Shown piece after piece: positions 1-9,206 of a stretch of 64,000 bases of DNA. The DNA comes from Curvibacter sp. PAE-UM. GTDB taxonomy: Bacteria; Pseudomonadota; Gammaproteobacteria; Burkholderiales; Burkholderiaceae_C. Every line of letters starts with the position of its first letter. Position 1 is the first letter of the stretch. A program made the position numbers and the translations under genes. The stretch covers positions 1,124,881 through 1,188,880 of the forward strand of contig NZ_KQ483358.1 in NCBI RefSeq assembly GCF_001432305.1, read 5' to 3'. The notes beneath the pieces are model-generated. The model did not search any database. It was not told where the DNA came from and saw only the letters and a list, made by a program, of their open reading frames with translations.

Positions 1-1029
1 CATTTTCCGAAAGAGGTGCACCGCGGCCTGGCCGCACTGGGCGCTTACGGCATCTGCGTGCCCGAGGAATATGGCGGCGCCCAGCTCGATTACCTCAGCC
101 TGTCCCTGGTGCTGGAAGAGATCGCCGCCGGCGACGGCGGCACCAGCACGGCGATCAGCGTGACCAACTGCCCGGTCAACGCCATCCTCATGAAACACGG
201 CAACGCGCAGCAGAAAGCCAAGTGGCTGACGCCGCTGGCGCGCGGCGAGATGCTGGGCGCCTTCTGCCTGACCGAGCCGCACGTGGGCTCGGACGCTTCG
301 GGCTTGCGCACGACGGCTGTGCGCGATGGCGACGGCTATGTGCTCAACGGCGTCAAGCAGTTCATCACCAGCGGCAAGCACGGGCAGGTGGCCATCGTCA
401 TCGCCGTGACCGACAAGGGCGCGGGCAAGAAGGGCATGAGCGCGTTTCTCGTGCCGACCGATGCGCCCGGTTACGTGGTAGCGCGTCTGGAAGAGAAACT
501 CGGCCAGCACAGCAGCGACACGGCGCAGATCAATTTCGAGAACTGCCGCATTCCGGCCGAGAACCTGATTGGTTCGGAAGGCGAGGGCTACAAGATCGCC
601 CTCGGCGGGCTGGAGGGTGGGCGCATCGGCATCGCCTCGCAGAGCATAGGCATGGCGCGCAGCGCGCTGGAAGTGGCCATCCAGTACGCCAAGGAGCGCG
701 AGAGCTTCGGCCAGCCCATCTTCAATCACCAGGCCGTGGGGTTCCGCCTGGCCGAGTGTGCGACGAAGATCGAGGCCGCGCGCCAGCTGACCTGGCACGC
801 CGCCGTGCTGCGCGACGCCGGTCGCCCCTGCCTCAAGGAGGCCGCCATGGCCAAGCTTTTTGCGAGCGAGATGGCGGAGCAGGTCTGCAGCGCCGCCATC
901 CAGACCCTGGGTGGCTACGGCTACGTGGCCGACTTTCCCGTCGAGCGCATCTACCGTGACGTGCGCGTCTGCCAGATCTACGAAGGCACCAGCGACGTGC
1001 AGAAAATACTGATCCAGCGCTCGCTTTGA
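1..1029 (+). CDS. Acyl-CoA dehydrogenase (5' end cut by window edge)
   Basis: FAD-dependent alpha,beta-dehydrogenation of an acyl-CoA thioester. The open frame continues to base 1 (HFPKEVHRG), so the true start lies to the left and about 342 C-terminal residues are visible. Family marks include [14 protein letters not shown] (FAD/substrate loop), LGGYGY and IYEGTSDVQ near the C-terminus; the Glu of the last is the catalytic base in short-chain and bacterial acyl-CoA dehydrogenases, whereas isovaleryl-CoA dehydrogenase carries its base elsewhere. Exact substrate is therefore unknown, probably a short or branched acyl-CoA. The next gene follows after 31 bases on the same strand. Confidence 0.93.
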   Translation, partial: HFPKEVHRGLAALGAYGICVPEEYGGAQLDYLSLSLVLEEIAAGDGGTSTAISVTNCPVNAILMKHGNAQQKAKWLTPLARGEMLGAFCLTEPHVGSDASGLRTTAVRDGDGYVLNGVKQFITSGKHGQVAIVIAVTDKGAGKKGMSAFLVPTDAPGYVVARLEEKLGQHSSDTAQINFENCRIPAENLIGSEGEGYKIALGGLEGGRIGIASQSIGMARSALEVAIQYAKERESFGQPIFNHQAVGFRLAECATKIEAARQLTWHAAVLRDAGRPCLKEAAMAKLFASEMAEQVCSAAIQTLGGYGYVADFPVERIYRDVRVCQIYEGTSDVQKILIQRSL

Positions 1030-1037
1030 GCGTCATA

Positions 1038-1056
1038 CTCCTCCCTGAAAGAGGAG
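1038..1056 (+). promoter_or_regulatory. Hairpin covering the ribosome binding site of the next gene
   Basis: CTCCTC (1038-1043) is the exact complement of GAGGAG (1051-1056) across a 7-base loop. GAGGAG is the Shine-Dalgarno sequence of the amidohydrolase starting at 1061. The fold would hide the ribosome binding site. Whether it forms or matters is inference. Confidence 0.35.
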
Positions 1057-1060
1057 ACGC

Positions 1061-1951
1061 ATGAAAATCATCGACGCCCACCACCACATCTGGCGCCAGC
1101 AGGACCTGCCCTGGTTGCAGGGCCCCATGATGCCGCGCATCTTCGGGCCTTACGAGGCGATCCGGCGCGACTACGGGGTGGAAGAGTTCCTGGCCGACCA
1201 GGCCGGCTCAGGCATCACACAGTCCGTCTACGTGCAGACCAACTGGCCGCCGGCGCAATTCGAGCAGGAAGCCGCCTGGGTGCAGGCTGAGGCGCAGCGC
1301 ACCGGCTGGCCCCATGCCATGGTGGCCTATGCCGACATGATGGCCTCCGACGTGCGGCCGCAGCTCGACCTCCTGAAGAAATACCCGCTGGTGCGTGGCG
1401 TGCGCATGCAGCTGCACTGGCACGAGAACCCCTTGTACCGTTTCGCCCCCGGGCCCGAGCAGGTGCGCAGCCCGGTGCTGAGCCGCAATATCGGGTACCT
1501 GGCCGACTATGGCTACAGCTTCGACCTGCAGGTCTTCTCCGGCCAGATGGCCGACGCGGCCCAGCTGGCGGCCGCGAACCCGAAGGTGAATTTCATCCTG
1601 GTCCACGCCGGCATGCTGGCCGACCCCTCGCATGTGGGCCTGCGGGCCTGGCGCGAAGGCATGGGCAAGCTGGCCGCGCAGCGCAATGTGTTTGTGAAGC
1701 TCTCGGGCCTGGGCACTTTTCTCCAGCGCAACGACCCGGCGCACATCGCCCTGGTGGTGGGGCAGACCGTGACTTTCTTCGGCGCCCAGCGCTGCATGTA
1801 CGGCTCCAACTTCCCCATCGAGAAGCTCTGGACCGACCACGCCAGCCTGATCGCGGCGCACCGCGCCGCCGTGCAGCATCTGTCGCCTGCCGAGCAGGCC
1901 GATATCTTTGGTGGTACGGCCGCGCGCGTGTACCGGCTGACGAATGATTGA
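1061..1951 (+). CDS. Amidohydrolase family TIM-barrel hydrolase (COG3618-like)
   Basis: Predicted metal-dependent hydrolase of 296 residues, cytoplasmic (no signal peptide). The N-terminal HxH metal motif is DAHHHIW (residues 5-11). Further candidate ligands are in LHWHEN, ILVHAGM and, near the C-terminus, YGSNFPIEK, where many relatives have an Asp instead of this Asn. Members act on lactones or aromatic and cyclic carboxylates, but the substrate cannot be read from the sequence. GAGGAG lies 4 bases before the ATG. It follows the acyl-CoA dehydrogenase gene closely and could share its transcript. Confidence 0.85.
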   Translation: MKIIDAHHHIWRQQDLPWLQGPMMPRIFGPYEAIRRDYGVEEFLADQAGSGITQSVYVQTNWPPAQFEQEAAWVQAEAQRTGWPHAMVAYADMMASDVRPQLDLLKKYPLVRGVRMQLHWHENPLYRFAPGPEQVRSPVLSRNIGYLADYGYSFDLQVFSGQMADAAQLAAANPKVNFILVHAGMLADPSHVGLRAWREGMGKLAAQRNVFVKLSGLGTFLQRNDPAHIALVVGQTVTFFGAQRCMYGSNFPIEKLWTDHASLIAAHRAAVQHLSPAEQADIFGGTAARVYRLTND

Positions 1952-1972
1952 ATCGTTGAGGGAGTGAAACGC

Positions 1973-3031
1973 ATGTCGAAGTTACACCGTCCGTTTCATG
2001 CCTCTGTCGCAGCGTTGCTGTGGCTGGCGTCCGGGCTCTTCTTCACGCAGGCGCAGGCGCAGCCTATTGCCTGGGTGGATGTGCACTTCCATTTCATTGC
2101 CGAGAGCGCTGGTGGGGCTGAGCAACTGGCCAACCAGGGCCTGGAGTTGATGAATCAGGAACGTATCCGAAGGCTGGTGGTGCTGCCCCCACCGCAATCA
2201 AAAACGGGTGCGCTCGATGGCTCGCAGCTCGTCGAGGTGCTCAAGAAACATGGGGATCGTTTTGCTGTGGTTGCTGGCGGCGCCACCCTCAATCCGATCT
2301 TGCACAACTACAGCAAGCAGACACAGGTTCCAGAGGCGACGCTCAAGGAATTTCGTGAACAGGCCCTGCGCATTGCGGATTCTGGCGTGGTCGGGTTTGG
2401 CGAAATCGCGCTGCACCATCTGTCCTTGAATATCAAACATGACTATGAGTCGGTCCCGGCAGACCATCCCATGTTGTTGGTCCTGGCCGACGTTGCCGCT
2501 GAACGTGATCTGGTAATGGACCTGCATTTCGATCCAGTGTTGACGCTGACCCCCGTGCCCGCGGAGCTCAAGGAGTTCAACAACCCTGACATATTCCAGC
2601 CGAACATCGAGGCATTCGAGCGCTTGCTGCAGCACAACCGCAAGGCCAAGATCGTCTGGGCGCATGCAGGAGGTCTCGACTTCATCGGACAGTACACCCC
2701 CATGCTGGTGCGGGACATGTTGTCGCGTCATTCCAACCTGTTTCTCAGCATCCGGCCGATGGCGCGCACGCCTGGCGTCATGGTGACGCCCAGTGGTGAA
2801 GTGAATCCCGAGTGGGTGCAGATCGTGCAGGAATACTCCGACCGATTTGTTTTCGGTAGCGACAGTTTCCTCGTGGACCCGAGTGCGAAGTCAGGCTCGG
2901 CGGCGCGCCTTTTTGCCGAGCGATCGAAAGCACAACGCATGGGCATACGCCGTGTCCTGATGGCACTGCCCAGGGAGCTTGCCCGGAAGGTCGGGTTTGA
3001 GAATGCCGAGCGGCTCTATCGACTCAAGTAA
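1973..3031 (+). CDS. Exported amidohydrolase-like protein
   Basis: A 352-residue protein with a clear Sec signal peptide: basic start, hydrophobic core and a cut after TQAQAQ at about residue 30. The mature part opens with VDVHFHF, an HxH metal motif, and later shows MDLHFDP, WAHAGG and FGSDSF, the usual ligand positions of the amidohydrolase TIM barrel. The ATG at 1973 is preferred over GTG at 1964 because GAGGGAG (1958-1964) sits 8 bases before it. Codon choice is visibly less GC-rich at third positions than in its neighbours, which suggests recent acquisition. Substrate unknown. Confidence 0.8.
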   Translation: MSKLHRPFHASVAALLWLASGLFFTQAQAQPIAWVDVHFHFIAESAGGAEQLANQGLELMNQERIRRLVVLPPPQSKTGALDGSQLVEVLKKHGDRFAVVAGGATLNPILHNYSKQTQVPEATLKEFREQALRIADSGVVGFGEIALHHLSLNIKHDYESVPADHPMLLVLADVAAERDLVMDLHFDPVLTLTPVPAELKEFNNPDIFQPNIEAFERLLQHNRKAKIVWAHAGGLDFIGQYTPMLVRDMLSRHSNLFLSIRPMARTPGVMVTPSGEVNPEWVQIVQEYSDRFVFGSDSFLVDPSAKSGSAARLFAERSKAQRMGIRRVLMALPRELARKVGFENAERLYRLK

Positions 3032-3043
3032 AGGTTGACGATC

Positions 3044-3460
3044 ATGCCCATCACCAAAGGATTCCGCGCCCTCGTCGACGAAGCGATGGCCGAGGTCAAG
3101 ACCCACACCGTGCCCGAGGTGCTGGCCATGCTGGACGACCCCCAGGTGCACATCGTCGACATCCGCGATGTGCGTGAGCTGAAAGAGGGCACCGTGACCG
3201 GCAGCACGCATGCGCCGCGCTGCATGCTGGAGTTCTGGGTGGACCCGGAATCGCCCTATCACAAGCCCATGTGGGCTGACGAGAGCAAGCATTTCATCCT
3301 CTTCTGCGGCGCCGGCTGGCGCAGCGCGCTGGCGACCAAGACCCTGCAGGATATGGGCATGACCAATGTCTCGCACATCGATGGCGGTTTCGCCGAATGG
3401 GTCAAGCAGGGCGGCCCGGTGGAGACGCTGGAACAGCGCAAGGCCAAAAAAGGCGGCTGA
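3044..3460 (+). CDS. Rhodanese-like sulfurtransferase
   Basis: Single rhodanese domain of 138 residues, cytoplasmic. VHIVDIRDVRE is the typical start of the fold and LFCGAGWRS is the active-site loop, with the catalytic cysteine at about residue 88. Such proteins carry a persulfide and hand sulfur to an acceptor; the acceptor here is unknown. The ATG at 3044 has AAGG at 3031-3034 as ribosome binding site; an in-frame TTG at 3035 is too close to that site. Its stop overlaps the start of the next gene (TGATG), so the two are translationally coupled. Confidence 0.9.
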   Translation: MPITKGFRALVDEAMAEVKTHTVPEVLAMLDDPQVHIVDIRDVRELKEGTVTGSTHAPRCMLEFWVDPESPYHKPMWADESKHFILFCGAGWRSALATKTLQDMGMTNVSHIDGGFAEWVKQGGPVETLEQRKAKKGG

Positions 3461-3861
3461 TGGCGGCGGATTGCCCCTGCGGCCGAGTTGATGCGGCCGG
3501 TCGTGCATTGATCCATGGGGAATGTTGCGGCCGCTACCTCGCGGACTTTGCCGGCACACCGGCCTCCGATGCCGAGGCGCTGATGCGCTCGCGTTACAGC
3601 GCCTTTGTGCTGGAGCGGGCCGACTACCTGCTCGCCACCTGGCATGCCAGCACCCGGCCGACGGAACTGGGTTTCGAGGCCGGCGTGAAGTGGCTGGGGC
3701 TGGAGGTGAAACAACACCAGCCCATCGATGCGACGCATGCCGAAGTCGAGTTCGTCGCACGCCAGCGCGACAGGAGCGGCCGTGCCGTGCGCCTGCATGA
3801 GCGCAGCCGCTTCGTGCGCGAAGACGGGCGCTGGTACTACGTCGATGGTGACTTGAAATGA
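3460..3861 (+). CDS. YchJ-like SEC-C metal-binding motif protein (UPF0225 type)
   Basis: 133 residues. The N-terminus CPCG...CCGRY is a SEC-C zinc-binding motif, followed by the NTF2-like fold of the YchJ/UPF0225 family (EALMRSRYSAFVLERADYLLATWH is typical). Function is unknown across the family. The ATG at 3460 overlaps the rhodanese stop and its own stop overlaps the next ATG, giving a tightly coupled three-gene run. Confidence 0.88.
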   Translation: MAADCPCGRVDAAGRALIHGECCGRYLADFAGTPASDAEALMRSRYSAFVLERADYLLATWHASTRPTELGFEAGVKWLGLEVKQHQPIDATHAEVEFVARQRDRSGRAVRLHERSRFVREDGRWYYVDGDLK

Positions 3862-4508
3862 AATTCGAAGCCGTGCTCTTCGACTGCGATGGTGTGCTGG
3901 TCGATTCCGAGCCCATCGTCAACGGCGTGCTGCGCACGATGCTGGCCGAGCGGGGCTGGGTGCTGAGCGAAGCAGAGTGCATGCGCATCTTCATCGGCCG
4001 GATGGTGCGCGATGAGAAGGAGCGCATCGAGTTTCACACGGGCCAGCCGCTGACCGAGGCCTGGCTGGCCAGCTTCCGCGAACGCCGCAACGCCGCATTG
4101 GAGAACGAGTTGCGCATCGTGGCCAACGCGCAGGCCGCGGTGCATGAGGTACACGAGCGGCTGGACGCGCGCATTGCCTGCGCCTCTGGCGCCGATCGCC
4201 ACAAGGTCGAACTGCAGCTGCGCAAGGTCGGCCTGCACGACTATTTCGAGGGCCGCATCTTCAGCGGCCACGAGATGCCGCGTTCCAAGCCGCACCCCGA
4301 TGTCTACCTGGCCGCTGCGGCCGCCCTGTCGGCGCCGCCGCAGCGCTGCGCCGTGGTGGAAGACACGCTGATCGGCACCGCCGCCGGCCTGGCCGCGGGC
4401 GCCACGGTGTTTGCCTACGTGCCGCAGGGCGAGGTCGAACCTTTCCTGCGCGCCGGGGTGGCCGCGGTGTTCAGCGACATGGCGCAGCTGCCCGCGCTCT
4501 TGTCCTAA
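3858..4508 (+). CDS. HAD-superfamily phosphatase, phosphoglycolate-phosphatase-like
   Basis: 216 residues with the HAD subfamily I plan: motif I LFDCDGVLVDSEP (nucleophile Asp and general acid Asp), an alpha-helical cap, motif II CASGAD, motif III Lys in SKPHPDVY and motif IV VVEDT. These enzymes dephosphorylate small sugar phosphates or phosphoglycolate; the substrate is not determinable here. ATGA overlap with the upstream SEC-C gene. Its stop overlaps that of the convergent GGDEF-EAL gene by 4 bases, so no separate terminator fits between them. Confidence 0.9.
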   Translation: MKFEAVLFDCDGVLVDSEPIVNGVLRTMLAERGWVLSEAECMRIFIGRMVRDEKERIEFHTGQPLTEAWLASFRERRNAALENELRIVANAQAAVHEVHERLDARIACASGADRHKVELQLRKVGLHDYFEGRIFSGHEMPRSKPHPDVYLAAAAALSAPPQRCAVVEDTLIGTAAGLAAGATVFAYVPQGEVEPFLRAGVAAVFSDMAQLPALLS

Positions 4509-6715
4509 ACCAGCGGCACAAAACCCGAGGCCGGCCGCGCCGGGGCCGGTATCACGCCGCCGGCCTGCAGCAGGCGTGTCATCTCGGCTTGCGGCAGCGG
4601 GCGCGAGAGCAGATACCCCTGGAATTCATGGCAGCCCTGGTAACGCAGGAAATCGAACTGCGCCTGGTTCTCCACGCCCTCGGCCACCACGGTCTTGCGC
4701 AGGCTCTGGCCCAGCGAGATCACGGCGCGCGCGATCATGGCCACATCCTCGTCGTGTTCGATGCCGGTGACCAGGGAGCGGTCGATCTTGATGATGTCCA
4801 GCGGGAAACGACGCAGATAACTCAGCGCCGAGTAACCGGTGCCGAAGTCGTCCATGGCCAGCTGCACGCCCAGGGCCTTGAAGTCGCCCAGGGTGGCGAC
4901 CACGCTGTCGCTGTCGCCCATGAAGACGGTCTCCGTGATCTCCAGCTCGACCAGGGAGGAGGGCAGTTGGGCCTCTTCCAGCAGGCCGGCCACATGGGCC
5001 ACGATGTCGCCGCTGAGGAAGAGGCGCGGCGAGAGGTTGACCGCCACCCGCAGGGGCGTGGGCAACCGCTGGTTCCAGTCACGCGCTGCGGCGAAGGCGC
5101 GGCGCAGGATGATGGTGGTCAGAGGCACGATGAGCCCGGTTTCCTCGGCGATGGGGATGAAGCGGTCGGGGCTGACGGGGCCGTACTCCGGGTGGGTCCA
5201 GCGCGCGAGCGCCTCCACGCCGACGATACGACGGCGGTGGTCCACCTTGGGCTGGTAGTGCACCTCGAAGTCCTCGTGCTCGATGGCCTGGCGCAGCGCC
5301 GCTTCCAGGTTCAGGCGTTCGTCGGCCACGCGGTTGAGTTCGCTGGTGAAGAACTGGAAGTTGTTGCGCCCGCGGTTCTTGGCGGCGTACATGGCGGTGT
5401 CGGCATGCTTGAGCAGGCTGGCCGGGTCTTCGCCGTCTCCCGGGTACATGGCCACGCCCAGGCTGGCGCCCACGTGGAACTCGCGCCCCGAGAGCATGAC
5501 GGGGCGGCCGATCTCGGCCAGCACGCGGCGCAGCTGCGAGATCACCGTGCTGGCGCGGAAGTGGTCGCCCAGCAGCAGCACGAATTCGTCGCCGCCCAGG
5601 CGCGCCACCGTGTCGGAGGTGCGCACGCAGTGGCGCAGACGACTGGCGATTTCCTTGAGCAGCTCGTCGCCGGCGCCATGGCCCAGGCTGTCGTTGATGA
5701 ATTTGAAATTGTCCAGGTCGATGAAGACCACGGTCAGGTAATAACCCAGGCGTGCTGCGCGCGCGATGCCCTGCTCGACCCGGTCGCCCAGCAGGATGCG
5801 GTTGGGCAGGCCGGTCAGCATGTCGTGGTTGGCCTGGCGCTCCAGTTCCTCCTGGTAACGCTTGCGCTCCGAGATGTCCTGCACCGTGCCCTCGTAGTAG
5901 AGGGTCTGGCCGTCCGTGTCGCGCACGGCGTGGGCGTTCTCGGAGATCCAGATGCGCGTGCCGTCCTGGCGGTAGACCTCGGACTCGAAGTTGAGCACCT
6001 CGCCCTGCTGGGCCATGAGCTGGTGGAAGCGCTCGCGCTGGCCGCTGCGGGCGTAGAGCTGGCGGCCGATGTCGTCCAGGCCGGCGATCAGCGCCGCGGG
6101 GCTGGCGTAGCCGTAGAGACGGGCCAGCGCCGGGTTGGCCGCCAGGTAACGGCCGTCGATCGAGGTCTGGAAAATGCCTTCGGAGGCGTGTTCGAAGATG
6201 CTGCGGTAACGCAGCTCGGCTTCCTTCTGGGCCTGTGCCATTTCACGCTGCGCGCTCATGTCCTCGATGAAGCCTTCGATCACCAGTTCGCCCTGCTCGT
6301 CAGAGACGGCGATGCCGCGTTCGTGCACCCACTTGATCTGCCCGGCCTGGGTGGTGATGCGGTATTCGACCGAGAAGCGCTGCCCGCTGCGCACGGCAGC
6401 ATCGATCTGCCCGCGCACGCGGGGGCGGTCCAGCGGGTGGGTGATGTCCTCCCAGCTGATGGCCGCGTTCTGCACCAGTTCGGCCGGGCCGTAGCCGGTC
6501 AGGGGCAGGCAGCCCTGGCTGACGAAGACCATGCGCCAGTTGGCGTCGTTCTGGCAGCGGTAGGCCATGCCGTCCAGGTTGTTGACCAGGGTGTCGAGCA
6601 CGCGCGCCCGGTCCAGCTCGCCGATGCTGAGCAGGCTGGTGCGGCGGATGCGGGCGGGGTGGACGGTCACGACGGTGTTTTCTTGCACAGATCCTTCAGG
6701 GTGAGCAAGCGTCAT
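4505..6715 (-). CDS. PAS-PAS-GGDEF-EAL cyclic-di-GMP enzyme
   Basis: 736 residues with two PAS-type sensory folds in the first 290, then GGDEF (motif ARLGGDEF) and EAL (GVEALARW, with downstream DDFGTGYSAL and EGVE). The GGDEF active site is intact and an inhibitory-site RxxD (RTSD) lies five residues before it, so feedback by c-di-GMP is plausible. The EAL domain keeps the catalytic-looking set, so the protein may both make and break c-di-GMP under PAS control. No membrane segment is evident. Monocistronic, convergent with the HAD gene. Confidence 0.92.
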   Translation of the reverse strand: MTLAHPEGSVQENTVVTVHPARIRRTSLLSIGELDRARVLDTLVNNLDGMAYRCQNDANWRMVFVSQGCLPLTGYGPAELVQNAAISWEDITHPLDRPRVRGQIDAAVRSGQRFSVEYRITTQAGQIKWVHERGIAVSDEQGELVIEGFIEDMSAQREMAQAQKEAELRYRSIFEHASEGIFQTSIDGRYLAANPALARLYGYASPAALIAGLDDIGRQLYARSGQRERFHQLMAQQGEVLNFESEVYRQDGTRIWISENAHAVRDTDGQTLYYEGTVQDISERKRYQEELERQANHDMLTGLPNRILLGDRVEQGIARAARLGYYLTVVFIDLDNFKFINDSLGHGAGDELLKEIASRLRHCVRTSDTVARLGGDEFVLLLGDHFRASTVISQLRRVLAEIGRPVMLSGREFHVGASLGVAMYPGDGEDPASLLKHADTAMYAAKNRGRNNFQFFTSELNRVADERLNLEAALRQAIEHEDFEVHYQPKVDHRRRIVGVEALARWTHPEYGPVSPDRFIPIAEETGLIVPLTTIILRRAFAAARDWNQRLPTPLRVAVNLSPRLFLSGDIVAHVAGLLEEAQLPSSLVELEITETVFMGDSDSVVATLGDFKALGVQLAMDDFGTGYSALSYLRRFPLDIIKIDRSLVTGIEHDEDVAMIARAVISLGQSLRKTVVAEGVENQAQFDFLRYQGCHEFQGYLLSRPLPQAEMTRLLQAGGVIPAPARPASGFVPLV

Positions 6716-6754
6716 GCCAGAGCTGGCGCACTGCTGTGGTGCGCCGAATCTTTT

Positions 6755-7432
6755 TCAGCTGTCGTGAGGCCGCAGGGCCGGCGAGGGCGTGGGGTCCACC
6801 CCCTGGGCCCCTGCCGCGGCCTGTTCCGCCGCCAGCGCACGCTGGAAGGCCGGGCGCGCCTGCAGCCGCTGCCAGTAGGCCGTGGTGGCGGGGCCCCACT
6901 GCGGTGCCAGGCCCAGGTACCCGGCCAGCAGCAGCGCATAACCCACGCTGGCATCGGCGGCCGTGAAGCGCCCGGCGCACAGGTAATCGCTGCCGGTGAC
7001 CGCGGCCTCGACCGTGCGCAGGCGGGCCAGAAACCACTTCGCGTAGTCCTCGGCCACCTGCGGCTGGCGTCGCTCCGGCGGCTCGAAGTGGCGGTAACGC
7101 AGCACCAGGGTTTGCGGAAAGGTCAGCGTGGCTTCGCCCAGGTGCAGCCAGTTGAGATAAGCGCCGAAGTCCGGCTCGCCGGGTGCCACATCCAAACCCG
7201 CTTCAGGCCTCCGGGTCGCCAGGTACTGGCACATGGCGGCCGACTCGGTCATGCGAACCTCGCCGTGCACCAGCAGGGGCACCGTGCCCAGCGGGTTGTG
7301 CAGCAGGTAGTCGCGCGCGTGGGCGCGCGGCGGGAAGGGCAGCATGTGCAGCGCGTAGGGCAACTGCAGTTCTTCCAGCATCCACAGGGGGCGGAAGGAG
7401 CGGGCACTGACACAGTGGTGGAGGTGGAGCAT
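6755..7432 (-). CDS. Glutathione S-transferase family protein
   Basis: 225 residues. The N-terminal thioredoxin fold shows SARSFRPLWMLEE, NPLGTVPLLV (cis-Pro before the glutathione site) and ESAAMCQYLA (glutathione gamma-Glu contact). The C-terminal half is all-helical, as in soluble GSTs. The ATG at 7432 matches the family N-terminus; upstream in-frame sequence is intergenic and includes the 24-bp palindrome. Divergent from mccB, with the palindrome between them, so the two may share an operator. Electrophile substrate unknown. Confidence 0.88.
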   Translation of the reverse strand: MLHLHHCVSARSFRPLWMLEELQLPYALHMLPFPPRAHARDYLLHNPLGTVPLLVHGEVRMTESAAMCQYLATRRPEAGLDVAPGEPDFGAYLNWLHLGEATLTFPQTLVLRYRHFEPPERRQPQVAEDYAKWFLARLRTVEAAVTGSDYLCAGRFTAADASVGYALLLAGYLGLAPQWGPATTAYWQRLQARPAFQRALAAEQAAAGAQGVDPTPSPALRPHDS

Positions 7433-7495
7433 GGTTTCATCTTGCCGCAAAATGGGCCTCCTTCCGGCTGGGCCGAAGGCTGGAAATCTGCCACA

Positions 7496-7519
7496 ATTGA
7501 CGTTTACGTAAACGTCAAT
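7496..7519. promoter_or_regulatory. Perfect 24-bp palindrome, candidate operator for the mcc/bio cluster
   Basis: Half-site ATTGACGTTTAC is followed immediately by its exact reverse complement, with no mismatch across 24 bases. It lies 49 bases before mccB and 63 before the divergent GST gene. Perfect spaceless palindromes with an ACGT core fit a MerR- or TetR-type dimer. LiuR-type regulators of branched-chain amino acid catabolism use sites of this look, but that link is from memory and the regulator gene is not in this window. Confidence 0.65.
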
Positions 7520-7568
7520 CAAATCCCGCGATATGAAAATTGCGGGCTGCTGTTGAGAAAGAACGTTC

Positions 7569-9176
7569 ATGCCGATTCTGGAAACCCAACTCAACGCCCG
7601 CTCGGCCGATTTCCAGGCCAATGCGACCGCCATGCGTGCCGTGGTGGCTGATCACCAGGCCCAGGTCGACCAGGTGGCCCAGGGCGGCGGCGAGGCCGCC
7701 CGTGCCAAGCACACCGCCCGCGGCAAGCTGCTGCCGCGCGAGCGCGTGCAGCGATTGCTCGATCCCGGCACGCCCTTCCTGGAGCTGTCGCCGCTGGCGG
7801 CTTTCAACATGTACAACGGCGACGCGCCCTGCGCCGGCCTGATCGCCGGCATCGGCCGTGTCAGCGGCGTGGATTGCATGATCGTCTGCAACGACGCCAC
7901 CGTGAAGGGCGGCACCTACTATCCCGTCACAGTGAAGAAGCACCTGCGCGCGCAGGAGATCGCGCAGCAGAACCGCCTGCCCTGCATCTATCTGGTGGAC
8001 TCCGGCGGCGCCAACCTGCCCAACCAGGACGAGGTCTTTCCGGACCGCGAGCACTTCGGCCGCATCTTCTACAACCAGGCGAACATGAGCGCGCTGGGCA
8101 TTGCGCAGATTGCCGTGGTCATGGGCTCTTGCACCGCCGGCGGGGCCTACGTACCGGCCATGAGCGACGAGGCCATCATCGTCAAGAACCAGGGCACCAT
8201 CTTCCTCGGTGGCCCGCCGCTGGTGAAAGCCGCCACCGGCGAGGTGGTGACGGCCGAAGACCTGGGCGGGGGCGACGTGCACACGCGCCTGTCGGGCGTG
8301 GCCGACCACCTGGCGCAGAACGACCTGCACGCGCTGGCGCTGGCACGGGCCTCGGTGAAGAACCTCAACATCAGCAAGACGCTGCCGGTGAGCGTGGACC
8401 CGCCGTTGGCGCCACGTTACCCGGCCGAGGAGCTCTACGGTGTGATCCCGGCCGATACACGCAAGCCTTTCGACGTGCGCGAGATCATTGCGCGCATCGT
8501 CGACGGCTCGGAGTTCGACGAGTTCAAGGCGCGCTACGGCACCACGCTGGTGACGGGCTTCGCGCGCATCGAGGGTTTGCCCGTGGGCATCATCGCCAAC
8601 AACGGCATCCTGTTTTCCGAGAGCGCGCTCAAGGGTGCGCACTTCATCGAGCTGTGCTGCCAGCGCAAGATCCCCCTGGTCTTCCTGCAGAACATCACGG
8701 GTTTCATGGTGGGCCGCAAGTACGAGAACGAAGGCATTGCCCGCAACGGCGCCAAGATGGTCACGGCCGTGTCCACGGCCAATGTGCCCAAGTTCACCGT
8801 CATCATCGGCGGGGCTTTTTGCGCCGGCAACTACGGCATGTGCGGCCGCGCCTTCAGCCCGCGTTTCCTCTGGATGTGGCCCAACGCGCGCATCAGCGTG
8901 ATGGGCGGCGAACAGGCCGCCAGCGTGCTGGCCACCGTCAAGCGCGACGGCATCGAGGGCAAGGGTGGCTCATGGAGCGCGCAGGAGGAAGAGGCTTTCA
9001 AGGCGCCGATCCGCCAGCAGTACGAGGAGCAGGGCCACCCCTACTACGCCACGGCCCGCTTGTGGGACGACGGCGTGATCGACCCGGCCGATACGCGGCG
9101 GGTACTGGCGCTGGGCCTGTCGGCCTCGCTCAATGCGCCGATCCCGGACATGAAGTTCGGTGTGTTCCGCATGTGA
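7569..9176 (+). CDS. mccB: Methylcrotonyl-CoA carboxylase, carboxyltransferase (beta) subunit
   Basis: 535 residues. Transfers the carboxyl group from carboxybiotin to 3-methylcrotonyl-CoA in leucine degradation. Both crotonase-like halves are present: the N half with [16 protein letters not shown] and [16 protein letters not shown] (oxyanion loop), the C half with [20 protein letters not shown] and a glycine-rich [16 protein letters not shown]. These are typical of MCC-beta rather than propionyl-CoA carboxylase. Its partner mccA is 3.4 kb downstream, separated by bioA, bioF and bioD. Likely controlled from the palindrome just upstream. Confidence 0.95.
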   Translation: MPILETQLNARSADFQANATAMRAVVADHQAQVDQVAQGGGEAARAKHTARGKLLPRERVQRLLDPGTPFLELSPLAAFNMYNGDAPCAGLIAGIGRVSGVDCMIVCNDATVKGGTYYPVTVKKHLRAQEIAQQNRLPCIYLVDSGGANLPNQDEVFPDREHFGRIFYNQANMSALGIAQIAVVMGSCTAGGAYVPAMSDEAIIVKNQGTIFLGGPPLVKAATGEVVTAEDLGGGDVHTRLSGVADHLAQNDLHALALARASVKNLNISKTLPVSVDPPLAPRYPAEELYGVIPADTRKPFDVREIIARIVDGSEFDEFKARYGTTLVTGFARIEGLPVGIIANNGILFSESALKGAHFIELCCQRKIPLVFLQNITGFMVGRKYENEGIARNGAKMVTAVSTANVPKFTVIIGGAFCAGNYGMCGRAFSPRFLWMWPNARISVMGGEQAASVLATVKRDGIEGKGGSWSAQEEEAFKAPIRQQYEEQGHPYYATARLWDDGVIDPADTRRVLALGLSASLNAPIPDMKFGVFRM

Positions 9177-9206
9177 TGCGGCCTGGCCTGCCAGAATGCG
9201 GGCCCC

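Noticed and set aside
4589-7651. 1020-codon open frame on the plus strand
   Set aside because: Antisense to the GGDEF-EAL and GST genes and running through the palindrome region; no domain, same shadow composition.
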